Positions 7,271 through 14,460 of a stretch of 14,460 nucleotides of DNA are shown piece after piece. The notes beneath the pieces are model-generated. The model was given only the letters and a program-made list of their open reading frames with translations. It had not been told where the DNA came from and searched no databases. Position 1 is the stretch's first letter; every line of letters begins with the position of its first letter. The translations under genes and the position numbers were made by a program. Source of the stretch: CAZITB01 sp964542055 (GTDB lineage: Bacteria > Planctomycetota > Phycisphaerae > Sedimentisphaerales > CAMDDF01); NCBI GenBank assembly GCA_964542055.1, contig CAZITB010000074.1, forward strand, positions 1 to 14,460, read 5' to 3'.

Positions 7271-7957
7271 TTATTCCTGCCCTACTTTCGCGAGATCGGC
7301 ATCGCTGCCGACTGCCATGAGGGTGTCTCCTTCGTAAATGATGGTTTCAGGCAGAGGGATATTGACGATATTTGATTTTTCTTCTTTGAGCTTTCGGCCC
7401 CTTTCGCCACGGGTGATAAGAACGAGGTTGACCTTGAAATTCTGTCTGAACTGGAGTTCTTTGATGGTTTTGCCGTCGAAGTTGGCTGGGGCGTGGATTT
7501 TCGCGAGGCTATAGCCGGGCGAGAAGTCGATTTTTTCGCTGATCTTGGGGGCTATTAGTTTATATGCCCACCTTTGAGCTGATTCGATTTCGGGATATAT
7601 AACGTCGGTAGCACCGACGGCGTTGAAAATCTGGCCTGCTACGAGGGTTTCTGCACGGGCGTATATTGTGGAAATTCCCATGTTTTTGAGGTTTACGACT
7701 GTCAGGATTGCAGCTTCGAAGCCGCCGTGGGTCTGGCCTATTCCTACGATGGCGACGTCAACTTTATCGATACCCTGTGCTTTCAGGGCGTCTTCGTCGG
7801 TGGAATCGAGGCGGACGGCGAGTGTTACATGGTCTCGCATGTTGTCAATAAGCACGCGGTCTTTGTCTATGGCGATAACTTCTGCGCCGCTCATGTTGAG
7901 TGCTATTGCCAGTTTGGTTCCAAAACGTCCTAATCCTATGACTGCGAATTTTTTCAT
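7271..7957 (-). CDS. ktrA: KtrA/TrkA-type potassium channel regulatory subunit
   Basis: Cytoplasmic gating ring of a KtrAB/Trk potassium uptake system; binds nucleotides (ATP/ADP or NAD(H)) and controls the membrane subunit. The protein has 228 residues, matching the single-RCK KtrA form rather than the double-RCK TrkA of about 450. The Rossmann motif GLGRFG is at 8-13, and an acidic residue at the end of the second strand (IAIDKD, D31) would bind the nucleotide ribose. The conserved D..D pattern RLDSTDEDAL follows at 49-58. The C-terminal RCK_C domain covers about 145-228 and ends with a typical GDTLMAVGS strand. GGAG lies seven bases before the ATG. Its start is 13 bases after the KtrB stop, so the two are one operon. 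Confidence 0.92.
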   Translation of the reverse strand: MKKFAVIGLGRFGTKLAIALNMSGAEVIAIDKDRVLIDNMRDHVTLAVRLDSTDEDALKAQGIDKVDVAIVGIGQTHGGFEAAILTVVNLKNMGISTIYARAETLVAGQIFNAVGATDVIYPEIESAQRWAYKLIAPKISEKIDFSPGYSLAKIHAPANFDGKTIKELQFRQNFKVNLVLITRGERGRKLKEEKSNIVNIPLPETIIYEGDTLMAVGSDADLAKVGQE

Positions 7958-7970
7958 ATTTCGCTCCAGT

Positions 7971-9743
7971 TTAACCTACAATTAGAGTTTCGTCAGGATA
8001 GCTGTACCTGTACGGTTTTATGTTGAATGTAAGCCCAGCGAGCAGGGTCAGTGGTCCCAGCCTGCCGATGAGCATCGTAATTATGATAATGAGTTTTCCC
8101 AGTGTTGACAATTCTGGGGTTATTCCGGTTGAGAGTCCTACCGTGCCCAGGGCAGAGGCGGATTCGAAGAGTATCTGTTCCATTGTGAAATCGTTATTGC
8201 GTTCTGTAATCGTAAGCAGCATCGTGACGGAAAGCAGTATCAGGACGAAAACAATAACGACTGTGATTGCTCTGCCGATGATAACATAGCGGATGGATCT
8301 TTTAAAGATTTCAACTTCATTTCGCTTGCGTATGGTTGCCCATGCTGCCATGAGTACGACGCAGAGTGTTACGGTTTTGATACCGCCAGCGGTTGAGCCG
8401 GGAGAGCCGCCGATGAACATGAGTATAATCAGGAGCAGTTTGCCGGGTGAGGTCATTGCTCCGATGTCAACGGTGTTGAAACCTGCGGTTCTTGCGGTTA
8501 CTGACTGGAAAAAGGCTTCTCCGATGGTGAAATCGGCGTTTCCTTTGACTTTTTCAAATAAAAGCAGAGATGTGGCGCCTGTGATAATCAGTATCAGTGA
8601 GACGGTAAGGACGATTTTGGATTGGAGTGTGAGTCTTTTTGGCAAGGATCGCATGACCTCGGATGGATTTACGATTTTGAAGTAATAGAACTTGATTTTT
8701 TGCCAAGTTACCAGTACGAGGTCGTAAAGGACTCCGAATCCAAGGCCGCCGAGGATGATCAAGGGGCAAAATACTCCGAAAACCTGCCATGTGGAGCTGT
8801 ATTCGATGAGGCTTTTGGTATTGAGGGAGAATCCTGCGTTGCAAAAAGCGCTGATGGAGTGGAATATGCTGGAGAAGACCTGATGTCTATCTATTGGGAG
8901 CATATTAGATTGTGCATTGTCCCACATACCATGCATAAGGATCGCGCCGATTGTTTCCACAATTACGGTGAAAGTGAAGATAAAGCCGATCATTGTTCCT
9001 ATTTTGCCGAGGGTTTCGCTGCTGAGGACGTCCTGCAGGGCTACAGATTCGCTTACGGAGATTGCTTGTCTTAGAAGAAGAGCGAAAACTGCGCCGAAGA
9101 CCATTATTCCGAGACCGCCAAGCTGGATCAAGGTTAAGATGATGAATTGGCCTGGCAGTGAGAAATCTGTGCCGGTATCTTTTACGATGAGTCCGGTAAC
9201 GCAAGTTGCGCTTGTTGCGGTGAAAAGAGCGTCAATATAGCTCATGCTTTGGGTTTCGTATGTTTTTGGGAGCATTAGCAGGCCAGAGCCAATGAGGGAT
9301 GTTATGACGAAGCTGGCAATAAGTGTTATAGTGGGGTTTTTTCCGGTTGCCGCGATTGAGACGATGGATCGTGCGAGTTTGTCAACTACCTGAAAGACGA
9401 GATAGAGCCAGACGGCAACGATTCTTGTTTTGTATGGTTCGAAGTACATAGAGTACCGGTTTGCAGTTAAAACGACGATTATCAGGAAAATAAGCAGTGG
9501 TAATTCGAACCAGATGGTTTTGAGGTATTCTTTTTTTCTTACCGAATTTAAAAAGCGGATGATTTTTTCGAGAACGAACCATGTAAAGGATACAATCTGG
9601 ATAATATAAACTACTTTAAGGTCGAGCAGGACTTGCTCGAAGCCTAGCATAATAACGAAAGAGGCAGCGACAATGAAGCCTACTAAGCAATTTAGCAGGA
9701 ATACAAAGAATTCCAACCTGTCATTTTTAAAGGTAATTTTCAT
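7971..9743 (-). CDS. ktrB: KtrB/TrkH-type potassium transporter with extra N-terminal membrane block
   Basis: Inner-membrane potassium-conducting subunit. The protein has 590 residues; KtrB alone is usually about 450. The four pore loops are visible with their filter glycines: TSATCVTGL (177-185), SISAFCNAGF (296-305), TARTAGFNTVD (416-426) and SALGTVGLSTG (530-540). GGSPGSTAGGIKT (445-457) is the conserved segment at the gate of the third repeat. The first about 135 residues add three to four hydrophobic helices before the channel core; extended forms of this kind are known to me from several TrkH-type proteins. The start at 9743 gives a normal N-terminus but has no good ribosome binding site: the bases before it are C-rich on the coding strand. 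It is the first gene of the operon with KtrA and divergent from PFOR. Whether sodium or protons are coupled cannot be read from the sequence. Confidence 0.9.
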   Translation of the reverse strand: MKITFKNDRLEFFVFLLNCLVGFIVAASFVIMLGFEQVLLDLKVVYIIQIVSFTWFVLEKIIRFLNSVRKKEYLKTIWFELPLLIFLIIVVLTANRYSMYFEPYKTRIVAVWLYLVFQVVDKLARSIVSIAATGKNPTITLIASFVITSLIGSGLLMLPKTYETQSMSYIDALFTATSATCVTGLIVKDTGTDFSLPGQFIILTLIQLGGLGIMVFGAVFALLLRQAISVSESVALQDVLSSETLGKIGTMIGFIFTFTVIVETIGAILMHGMWDNAQSNMLPIDRHQVFSSIFHSISAFCNAGFSLNTKSLIEYSSTWQVFGVFCPLIILGGLGFGVLYDLVLVTWQKIKFYYFKIVNPSEVMRSLPKRLTLQSKIVLTVSLILIITGATSLLLFEKVKGNADFTIGEAFFQSVTARTAGFNTVDIGAMTSPGKLLLIILMFIGGSPGSTAGGIKTVTLCVVLMAAWATIRKRNEVEIFKRSIRYVIIGRAITVVIVFVLILLSVTMLLTITERNNDFTMEQILFESASALGTVGLSTGITPELSTLGKLIIIITMLIGRLGPLTLLAGLTFNIKPYRYSYPDETLIVG

Positions 9744-9867
9744 CAGGGGGGATTTTACCTGAAAAAATAAGTATGTTCCAGAGAATTATTTGGCAGATTG
9801 AGGGAGTTTATTTTTGGAGTTTTTAGGAACCGTGTGAACATTTTAACAATATAAGCAGTATTTTAGG

Positions 9868-9896
9868 TTGCTTAGAACTATTAAAAAGTGTATAAG
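9868..9896 (+). promoter_or_regulatory. Candidate promoter of the PFOR gene
   Basis: TTGCTT (9868-9873) and TATAAG (9891-9896) are separated by 17 bases. The -10 box matches five of six consensus positions, the -35 box only three. Transcription would start near 9903, giving a leader of about 107 bases. Confidence 0.45.
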
Positions 9897-9949
9897 AGTA
9901 ACCTTGAAGTCGGTTGCGGTCTAAACATACTTTGACCGGCTTAGAGTGT

Positions 9950-9972
9950 TTTCCTGCTTACAAAGCGGGAAG
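9950..9972 (+). promoter_or_regulatory. Stable hairpin in the PFOR leader
   Basis: TTTCCTGCTT (9950-9959) pairs with AAGCGGGAAG (9963-9972) around a three-base loop, ten pairs with two G-U wobbles. It is not followed by a T run, so it is not a standard terminator. It lies about 37 bases before the start codon and could affect mRNA stability or translation; this is inference. Confidence 0.5.
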
Positions 9973-9996
9973 GAATTATATTTAATGCTTGTTAAT

Positions 9997-10001
9997 GGAG
10001 A
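9997..10001 (+). promoter_or_regulatory. Ribosome binding site that sets the PFOR start
   Basis: GGAGA lies eight bases before the ATG at 10010. In-frame alternatives at 9989 (TTG) and 9995 (ATG) lack a site at useful distance, and starting at 10010 puts the pyruvate-binding residues at their standard numbers (T31, E64, R114). Confidence 0.7.
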
Positions 10002-10009
10002 TATTTAGA

Positions 10010-11387
10010 ATGTCACGAAAAATGGTTACAATTGACGGTAACTCGGCAGCGGCCCACGTTGCCCATGCCACAAATGAGGTAATTGCTATTTACCCTATTA
10101 CACCAAGTTCTCCGATGGGGGAAATAAGCGATGAAAAAACTTCTAATCTGCAACCTAATATATGGGGCACCATCCCATCGGTAACAGAGATGCAGTCTGA
10201 AGGCGGTGCAGCTGGTGCAGTGCACGGTGCTCTTGCATCAGGTGCATTGACCACTACTTTCACCGCTTCACAGGGATTACTGCTAATGGTTCCTAATATG
10301 TATAAGATCGCTGGTGAGCTGACTCCAACGGTTTTCCATGTTTCAGCAAGATCTCTTGCATGCCAGGCACTTTCGATCTTCGGCGACCATTCTGATGTTA
10401 TGGCTTGCCGTCAGACCGGTTTTGCGATGCTTGCTTCGAATAATGTTCAGGAAGTGATGGATTTCGCACTTATCGCTCAGCAGGCTTCGCTTGCTTCGAG
10501 GGTTCCATTTTTGCACTTTTTTGACGGTTTCAGGACCAGCCACGAAGTGCAGAAAGTTGAGGAACTGACCTATGATGATATGCGAGCTATGATCGACAAT
10601 GATCTTGTAGCGGCTCATAAGGCAAGGGCTTTATCGCCTGACCACCCTGAAATGAGCGGTACAGCTCAGAATCCCGATGTTTACTTCCAGGGACGCGAGA
10701 GCGTTAATAAGTTTTATCTGAATACCCCTGCTATTGTTGAAGAAGCAATGAAAAGGTTTGAAAAGATAACCGGTCGATCTTACAAGCTGTTTGATTATGT
10801 TGGTGCCAAAGATGCTGAGAAGGTCATCATTATGATGGGCAGCGGCAGTGACACAGCTCATGAGACAGTTGATTATATGGCCAGCAAAGGTGAGAAGGTC
10901 GGCGTTATGAAAGTTCGTCTTTTCAGGCCATTTAGCCTGGATCACTTTGTTGCGGCATTGCCCAAGACAGTTAAGAAGATCGCGGTTCTGGACAGGACCA
11001 AAGAGCCAGGCGCACTTGGCGAGCCAATGTATCTGGATATTCGTACAGCGATCGGTGAGGGCATGCATAAGAAAATGTTCGGGTTCGATAATTATCCGAC
11101 AGTTGTTGGCGGTCGTTACGGACTGGGTTCAAAAGAATTCACACCTGCAATGGTCAAGGCAGTATTTGATAATCTCGATGCTGCAGAGCCGAAAAACGGT
11201 TTCACAGTCGGTATCGAAGATGATGTAACCGATACAAGTTTGAAAGTTGATGAATCTTTCGCAATCGACACAGATGTTTATACCGCTATGTTCTATGGTT
11301 TAGGTTCTGACGGTACAGTCGGTGCCAATAAAAACTCAATCAAGATCATCGGAAAAGCCACCGACAACTACGCGCAGGGATATTTCG
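10010..11387 (+). CDS. nifJ: Pyruvate:ferredoxin oxidoreductase, N-terminal part, cut by assembly gap
   Basis: Pyruvate:ferredoxin (flavodoxin) oxidoreductase, also called por, oxidises pyruvate with CoA to acetyl-CoA, CO2 and reduced ferredoxin in the cytoplasm of anaerobes. This part encodes 459 residues before the gap. YPITPSS holds T31, EMQSEGG holds E64 and SARSLA holds R114; all three agree with the substrate-binding residues and numbering of the Desulfovibrio africanus enzyme. Domain I runs to about residue 250, followed by the transketolase-C-like domain and the start of the gamma-like domain (FYGLGSDGTVGANKNS, about 425-440). The reading frame ends in the run of N, so the stop is unknown. 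No partner oxidoreductase genes flank it. It may not belong to the same gene copy as the downstream part, because the two parts repeat the same residues across the gap with different codons. Confidence 0.93.
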
Positions 11388-11397
11388 NNNNNNNNNN
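11388..11397. other. Assembly gap (10 N) inside PFOR
   Basis: Ten N separate the two PFOR parts. The frames on either side do not match across ten bases, as expected for a placeholder of unknown size. The 42 bases before it (11346-11387) and after it (11398-11439) encode the same segment. Confidence 0.98.
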
Positions 11398-13655
11398 TCA
11401 TTGGTGAGGAAACTGATAATTACGCCCAGGGTTACTTTGTTTATGACTCTAAAAAGGCTGGTGCAGTTACCACATCTCACCTGCGTTTTGGTCCCAGCAT
11501 TATCCGTAAACCTTACCTTATTACTGAGGCAGATTTTATTGCATGTCATAATCCAAGTTTCCTTGAGAAATATGATATGCTCAAAAATGCTAAAGAAGGC
11601 GGAATATTTTTGCTGACGACAACTCACAGTAGGCATGAAGTATGGGATACAATGCCGATTGAGGTTCAACAGCAGATAATCGATAAGAAACTTAAGTTCT
11701 ATTGCATTAACGCAATTAAGTATGCACAGGAGATCGGTCTCGGTGCACGAATTAATGTTATCATGCAGACAGCGTTCTTTAAGATTACCAATATTATTCC
11801 TGTTGATCAGGCGATTGAGTCGATCAAGGGTGCAATTAAGAAGAGCTACGGCAGTAAAGGTGAAAAAGTTGTTAACATGAACTTTGCTGCAATCGAAGCT
11901 GGATTGAACCATGTCGAAGAAGTTGAAGTTCCTCAAAAGCCAACAAGCTGTTTCCACAAACCGGAAACCGTTTCGGCGAATGCTCCGGAATTTGTCAGGG
12001 AAGTAACCGCCACCATTATGAAAGGTGAAGGCGATACGGTTCCTGTGGGCAAGATGCCTTGTGACGGTAAGTTCCCAACTGGAACAACCAAGTACGAGAA
12101 ACGTAATATCGCAGTTGAGATTCCAGAATGGGATCCGAAATTATGTATTCAGTGCGGTCAGTGTTCGCTGGTTTGCCCACACGCAACTATCAGGATAAAG
12201 GCCTATGATGAAAAGTACACCAAGGATACACCTGCAACATTCAAATGGGCAGATGCCAAGGGTAAAGACCTTGCGGGCTTGAAGTTTACGGTTCAGGTCG
12301 CTCCTGAGGATTGTACCGGTTGTGGTGCTTGTGTTGATAACTGCCCTGCCAAAGAACGCGATGAGAATAAAGAGCCTACCGGCAGAAAAGCGATTAATAT
12401 GGCGGATCAGGAAAAACTCAGGTTGACCGAAAGGGAAAATTATGAGCACTTCCTGAACATTCCTAATACCGATCCTGCGAAATATAAACGCGAGTCGATC
12501 AAGGGAAGCCAGTTCATCGAGCCTCTTTTTGAGTACTCAGGTGCTTGTGCGGGCTGCGGTGAAACCGCTTATGTGAAACTGCTTACACAGTTCTACGGTG
12601 ACCGAGCAATGATCGCCAACGCGACCGGTTGTTCGTCGATTTATGGCGGTAACCTGCCGACAACCCCATACTGTCAGAGAAAAGAGGACGGCCGCGGACC
12701 AACATGGTCAAACAGCCTGTTTGAAGACAATGCTGAGTTTGGTATGGGAATGCGGCTTGCGACCGATAAGTTTAAAGAGTTTGCCCTTGAGCTGCTTGAA
12801 AAGGCCGGCGAGAGCAAATGTGTTGAAAAAGGCCTGGCAGATGAGATTCTTGCAAGTTCCAAGAAACCAGATAAGAGCCAGGATGAACTCGAAGTGCTTC
12901 GCGGAAAAGTTGAACAGCTCAAGTCTAGCCTGAAGAAAGGCAGCTGCGCAATCTGCGATCAGCTTATTACAGTTGCTGATTACCTGGTTGACAAGAGCGT
13001 CTGGATTGTTGGTGGTGACGGATGGGCATACGACATCGGTTACGGCGGTCTTGACCATGTTCTTGCAAGCGGTAAGAACGTCAATGTTCTGGTGCTTGAT
13101 ACCGAGGTTTACTCGAATACCGGCGGTCAGATGTCCAAGGCTACTCCTAAGGGTGCAATAGCGAAGTTTGCCGCAGGTGGTAAACCGATAAGTAAAAAGG
13201 ACCTTGGAATGATTAGCATGACTTATGGCGATATCTATGTCGCTAAGATTGCTATGGGTGCAAACCCGAACCAGGCGGTTAAGGCGTTTGCTGAGGCAGG
13301 TTCTTATAACGGACCGTCGCTGATTATTGCTTATGCACACTGTATCGCTCATGGTATCAATATGACCACAGCGTTGAATAATCAAAAGAGAGCGGTTGAT
13401 TGCGGAGCATGGCCTCTTTACAGGTTCGATCCACGGCTCAAAGCCCAGTGCAAGAATCCGCTGCAGATGGATTCTAAAGAACCTTCAATTCCTTACACCG
13501 AATATGCGTTTGCAGAAAACCGATTCAGAGCTTTGAAGAGCCAGAATCCGGAAGTTGCAGATAAGCTGGCAAAAGAAGCTGAAGCGGAAATCAAGGCCAA
13601 GTATGCAATGATGCAGGAAATCGCGAAAATTCAGTGCAATTGTGGCGAGAAGTAA
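11398..13655 (+). CDS. nifJ: Pyruvate:ferredoxin oxidoreductase, C-terminal part
   Basis: The second part encodes about 751 residues after the gap, partial at its 5' end. In order: the rest of the gamma-like domain (TDNYAQGYF, SHLRFGP); a ferredoxin-like domain with two 4Fe-4S motifs, CIQCGQCSLVCP (from 12144) and CTGCGACVDNCP (from 12312); then the thiamine diphosphate domain with CAGCGE (from 12546), ATGCSS, GDGWAYDIGYGG (from 13015) and DTEVYSNTGGQ (from 13096). CAGC and the late YAHCIAHG cysteine are the family ligands of the cluster nearest the thiamine, so three clusters are expected. The end has an extra CNC before the stop. Joined to the upstream part with the 13-residue overlap counted once, the protein would be about 1197 residues, the normal single-chain length. 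A strong terminator follows 19 bases after the stop. Confidence 0.93.
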
Positions 13656-13673
13656 GTTGTAGTAATTTTAAAT

Positions 13674-13708
13674 TGTCCCCGGCTATAAAGGTCGGGGACA
13701 GTTTTTTT
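13674..13708 (+). terminator. Rho-independent terminator of PFOR
   Basis: TGTCCCCGGC (13674-13683) pairs with GTCGGGGACA (13691-13700) in a ten-pair, GC-rich stem with one wobble and a seven-base loop. One G and then seven T (13702-13708) follow. Confidence 0.95.
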
Positions 13709-13724
13709 CTTTTGAGGCGGAGAA

Positions 13725-14411
13725 ATGAGAGAACTTTTAATATTAATTTCAATTTTGATTGGGTTTTTTAATTTTAGCGGGTGTTCGAGAATTGAGACCG
13801 GCGAAAGTAACCTGAGTCAAAAGCCTACGGGCGAATGTCCTGATTGCGCGAAATATGATAAGAGCAGCGTTGAATGTGGTAGTATTTTGACAGTTTATCA
13901 GGACAATGGTGCCAGTTTTTTTACAAACCAAGTATATAGATTATGCCTTTGTGACGGAAGTATGTTGATCACGACCAGGCTATATGACCAGGAGACGGTT
14001 TTAAGGCTTGTTTCGGATAACAATTTGAAAGCAGTTAAAGGCGGAACTACTGTTGCTGACTCACCTTTAAAAGTATTTAACAGTGAAATTGTGAATTTGA
14101 TCGGGGAAATGCTTGCGGCTAACGGTAATTATAGTATATTGTCCACAGAACCGGTCAATGTTTACGGTCAATGGTTCAGACAAGCTCAAGGACTGGATTC
14201 AAGTTTAATTTATTATGTTAATGTTGATAACAATCTGGTCGATTTGATAGGGTCAGATAATTATATTGTTAGAGGGTATGATTTTAGGGATTTTGAGGCT
14301 TTTGAACACCTGGTGCCGACAACTTTAGAGGTTTTCCGGTCGGGTACAAACGTTTCGGCTGGAGAAAAATTAATGAAACTTGAATTTGATGACTTTATTT
14401 TATCGGATTGA
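13725..14411 (+). CDS. Lipoprotein of unknown function with CxxC and CxC motifs
   Basis: A 228-residue protein. A hydrophobic signal (LLILISILIGFFNFSGC) ends in a lipobox-like FSGC with Cys20, so export and lipidation are likely. The mature N-terminal part has five more cysteines: CPDC (38-41), C51 and CLC (74-76). These could bind a metal or form disulfides. The rest is mixed alpha/beta without a family I recognise. It starts 16 bases after the PFOR terminator T run, so it depends on read-through or on a promoter overlapping the end of PFOR; I cannot see a clear one. The purine-rich GAGGCGGAG (13714-13722) supports the ATG at 13725. Linked expression with PFOR, and so a redox-related role, is possible but unproven. 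Confidence 0.75.
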   Translation: MRELLILISILIGFFNFSGCSRIETGESNLSQKPTGECPDCAKYDKSSVECGSILTVYQDNGASFFTNQVYRLCLCDGSMLITTRLYDQETVLRLVSDNNLKAVKGGTTVADSPLKVFNSEIVNLIGEMLAANGNYSILSTEPVNVYGQWFRQAQGLDSSLIYYVNVDNNLVDLIGSDNYIVRGYDFRDFEAFEHLVPTTLEVFRSGTNVSAGEKLMKLEFDDFILSD

Positions 14412-14435
14412 TGATGTATTTTGACTTTTTTGATA

Positions 14436-14456
14436 CAGCTTTGGGTTTTTAAGCTG
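14436..14456 (+). terminator. Possible hairpin after the last gene, cut by window end
   Basis: CAGCTT (14436-14441) pairs with AAGCTG (14451-14456) around a nine-base loop, 24 bases after the stop at 14411. No T run is visible before the window ends four bases later, so a terminator role is uncertain. Confidence 0.3.
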
Positions 14457-14460
14457 AACA

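Larger units (their letters stand above)
9744..10009. other. Divergent intergenic region between KtrB and PFOR
   Basis: A 266-bp AT-rich region that must hold promoters for both directions. On the minus strand a weak pair TTGTTA and TAAAAA about 18 bases apart is the best candidate for KtrB. On the plus strand there is a candidate promoter at 9868-9896 and a strong hairpin at 9950-9972. CGGTC (9917-9921) and GACCG (9934-9938) form a further short inverted repeat. I see no c-di-AMP riboswitch pattern or any other riboswitch that I can recognise. Confidence 0.5.

Noticed and set aside
9744..10009. A c-di-AMP riboswitch controlling KtrB
   Set aside because: Potassium uptake genes are often under such riboswitches, but I could not find the conserved pairing or core sequence in the KtrB leader on the minus strand.
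12708..13385. A 225-codon open frame on the minus strand inside PFOR
   Set aside because: It lies opposite the conserved thiamine diphosphate domain of PFOR and has no family features; it is a shadow of the real gene. The same holds for the minus-strand frames at 11346-11957 and 10631-11068.
11322..13655. Start of the second PFOR part as an independent gene before the gap
   Set aside because: The frame is open only because it runs through the N run and out-of-frame codons of the upstream part; the real protein sequence begins at the ATT at 11400 after the gap.

Overview
The window carries nine protein genes, two of which show a broken or degenerate feature, in a moderately AT-rich bacterial sequence. 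Two lipoproteins, a PilT ATPase and a KtrAB-type potassium uptake pair indicate a Gram-negative-type cell. The pairing of pyruvate:ferredoxin oxidoreductase (PFOR) with citrate synthase points to anaerobic or fermentative carbon metabolism. My tentative placement is an anaerobic planctomycete (Phycisphaerae-like), from general gene style rather than any marker gene. The 10-N gap shows that this is a draft or metagenomic scaffold.

Layout: 1-250 holds two 96%-identical tandem copies of a 111-bp non-coding unit and the start of a third. The third copy runs into a rho-independent terminator (237-269). Citrate synthase follows (356-1783) with its own terminator (1817-1851). A consensus sigma70-type promoter (1933-1961) then drives a tight three-gene operon (2048-6674): a PilT-type ATPase with all motifs intact, a membrane-anchored GspE/PilB-like protein whose ATPase motifs are destroyed, and a CvpA-like four-helix membrane protein with a large exported domain. 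This operon is the most novel-looking part of the window: a motor ATPase, a pseudo-ATPase and a membrane partner.

On the minus strand are a small lipoprotein (6807-7178) and a KtrB/KtrA potassium uptake pair (9743 down to 7271). KtrB has an extra N-terminal membrane block. A 266-bp divergent intergenic region (9744-10009) with a candidate promoter and a strong leader hairpin precedes PFOR (10010-13655). PFOR is split by the assembly gap at 11388-11397. The same 13-residue segment occurs on both sides of the gap with 13 of 42 nucleotides different, so the gene model joins two diverged homologues or strains. With the overlap collapsed, the protein would be about 1197 residues, the normal family length. 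A strong terminator follows, then a cysteine-containing lipoprotein (13725-14411) of unknown role.

Functionally, PFOR makes acetyl-CoA and reduced ferredoxin from pyruvate, and citrate synthase condenses acetyl-CoA with oxaloacetate. KtrAB handles potassium uptake. The PilT operon probably serves an envelope machine whose other parts lie outside the window.
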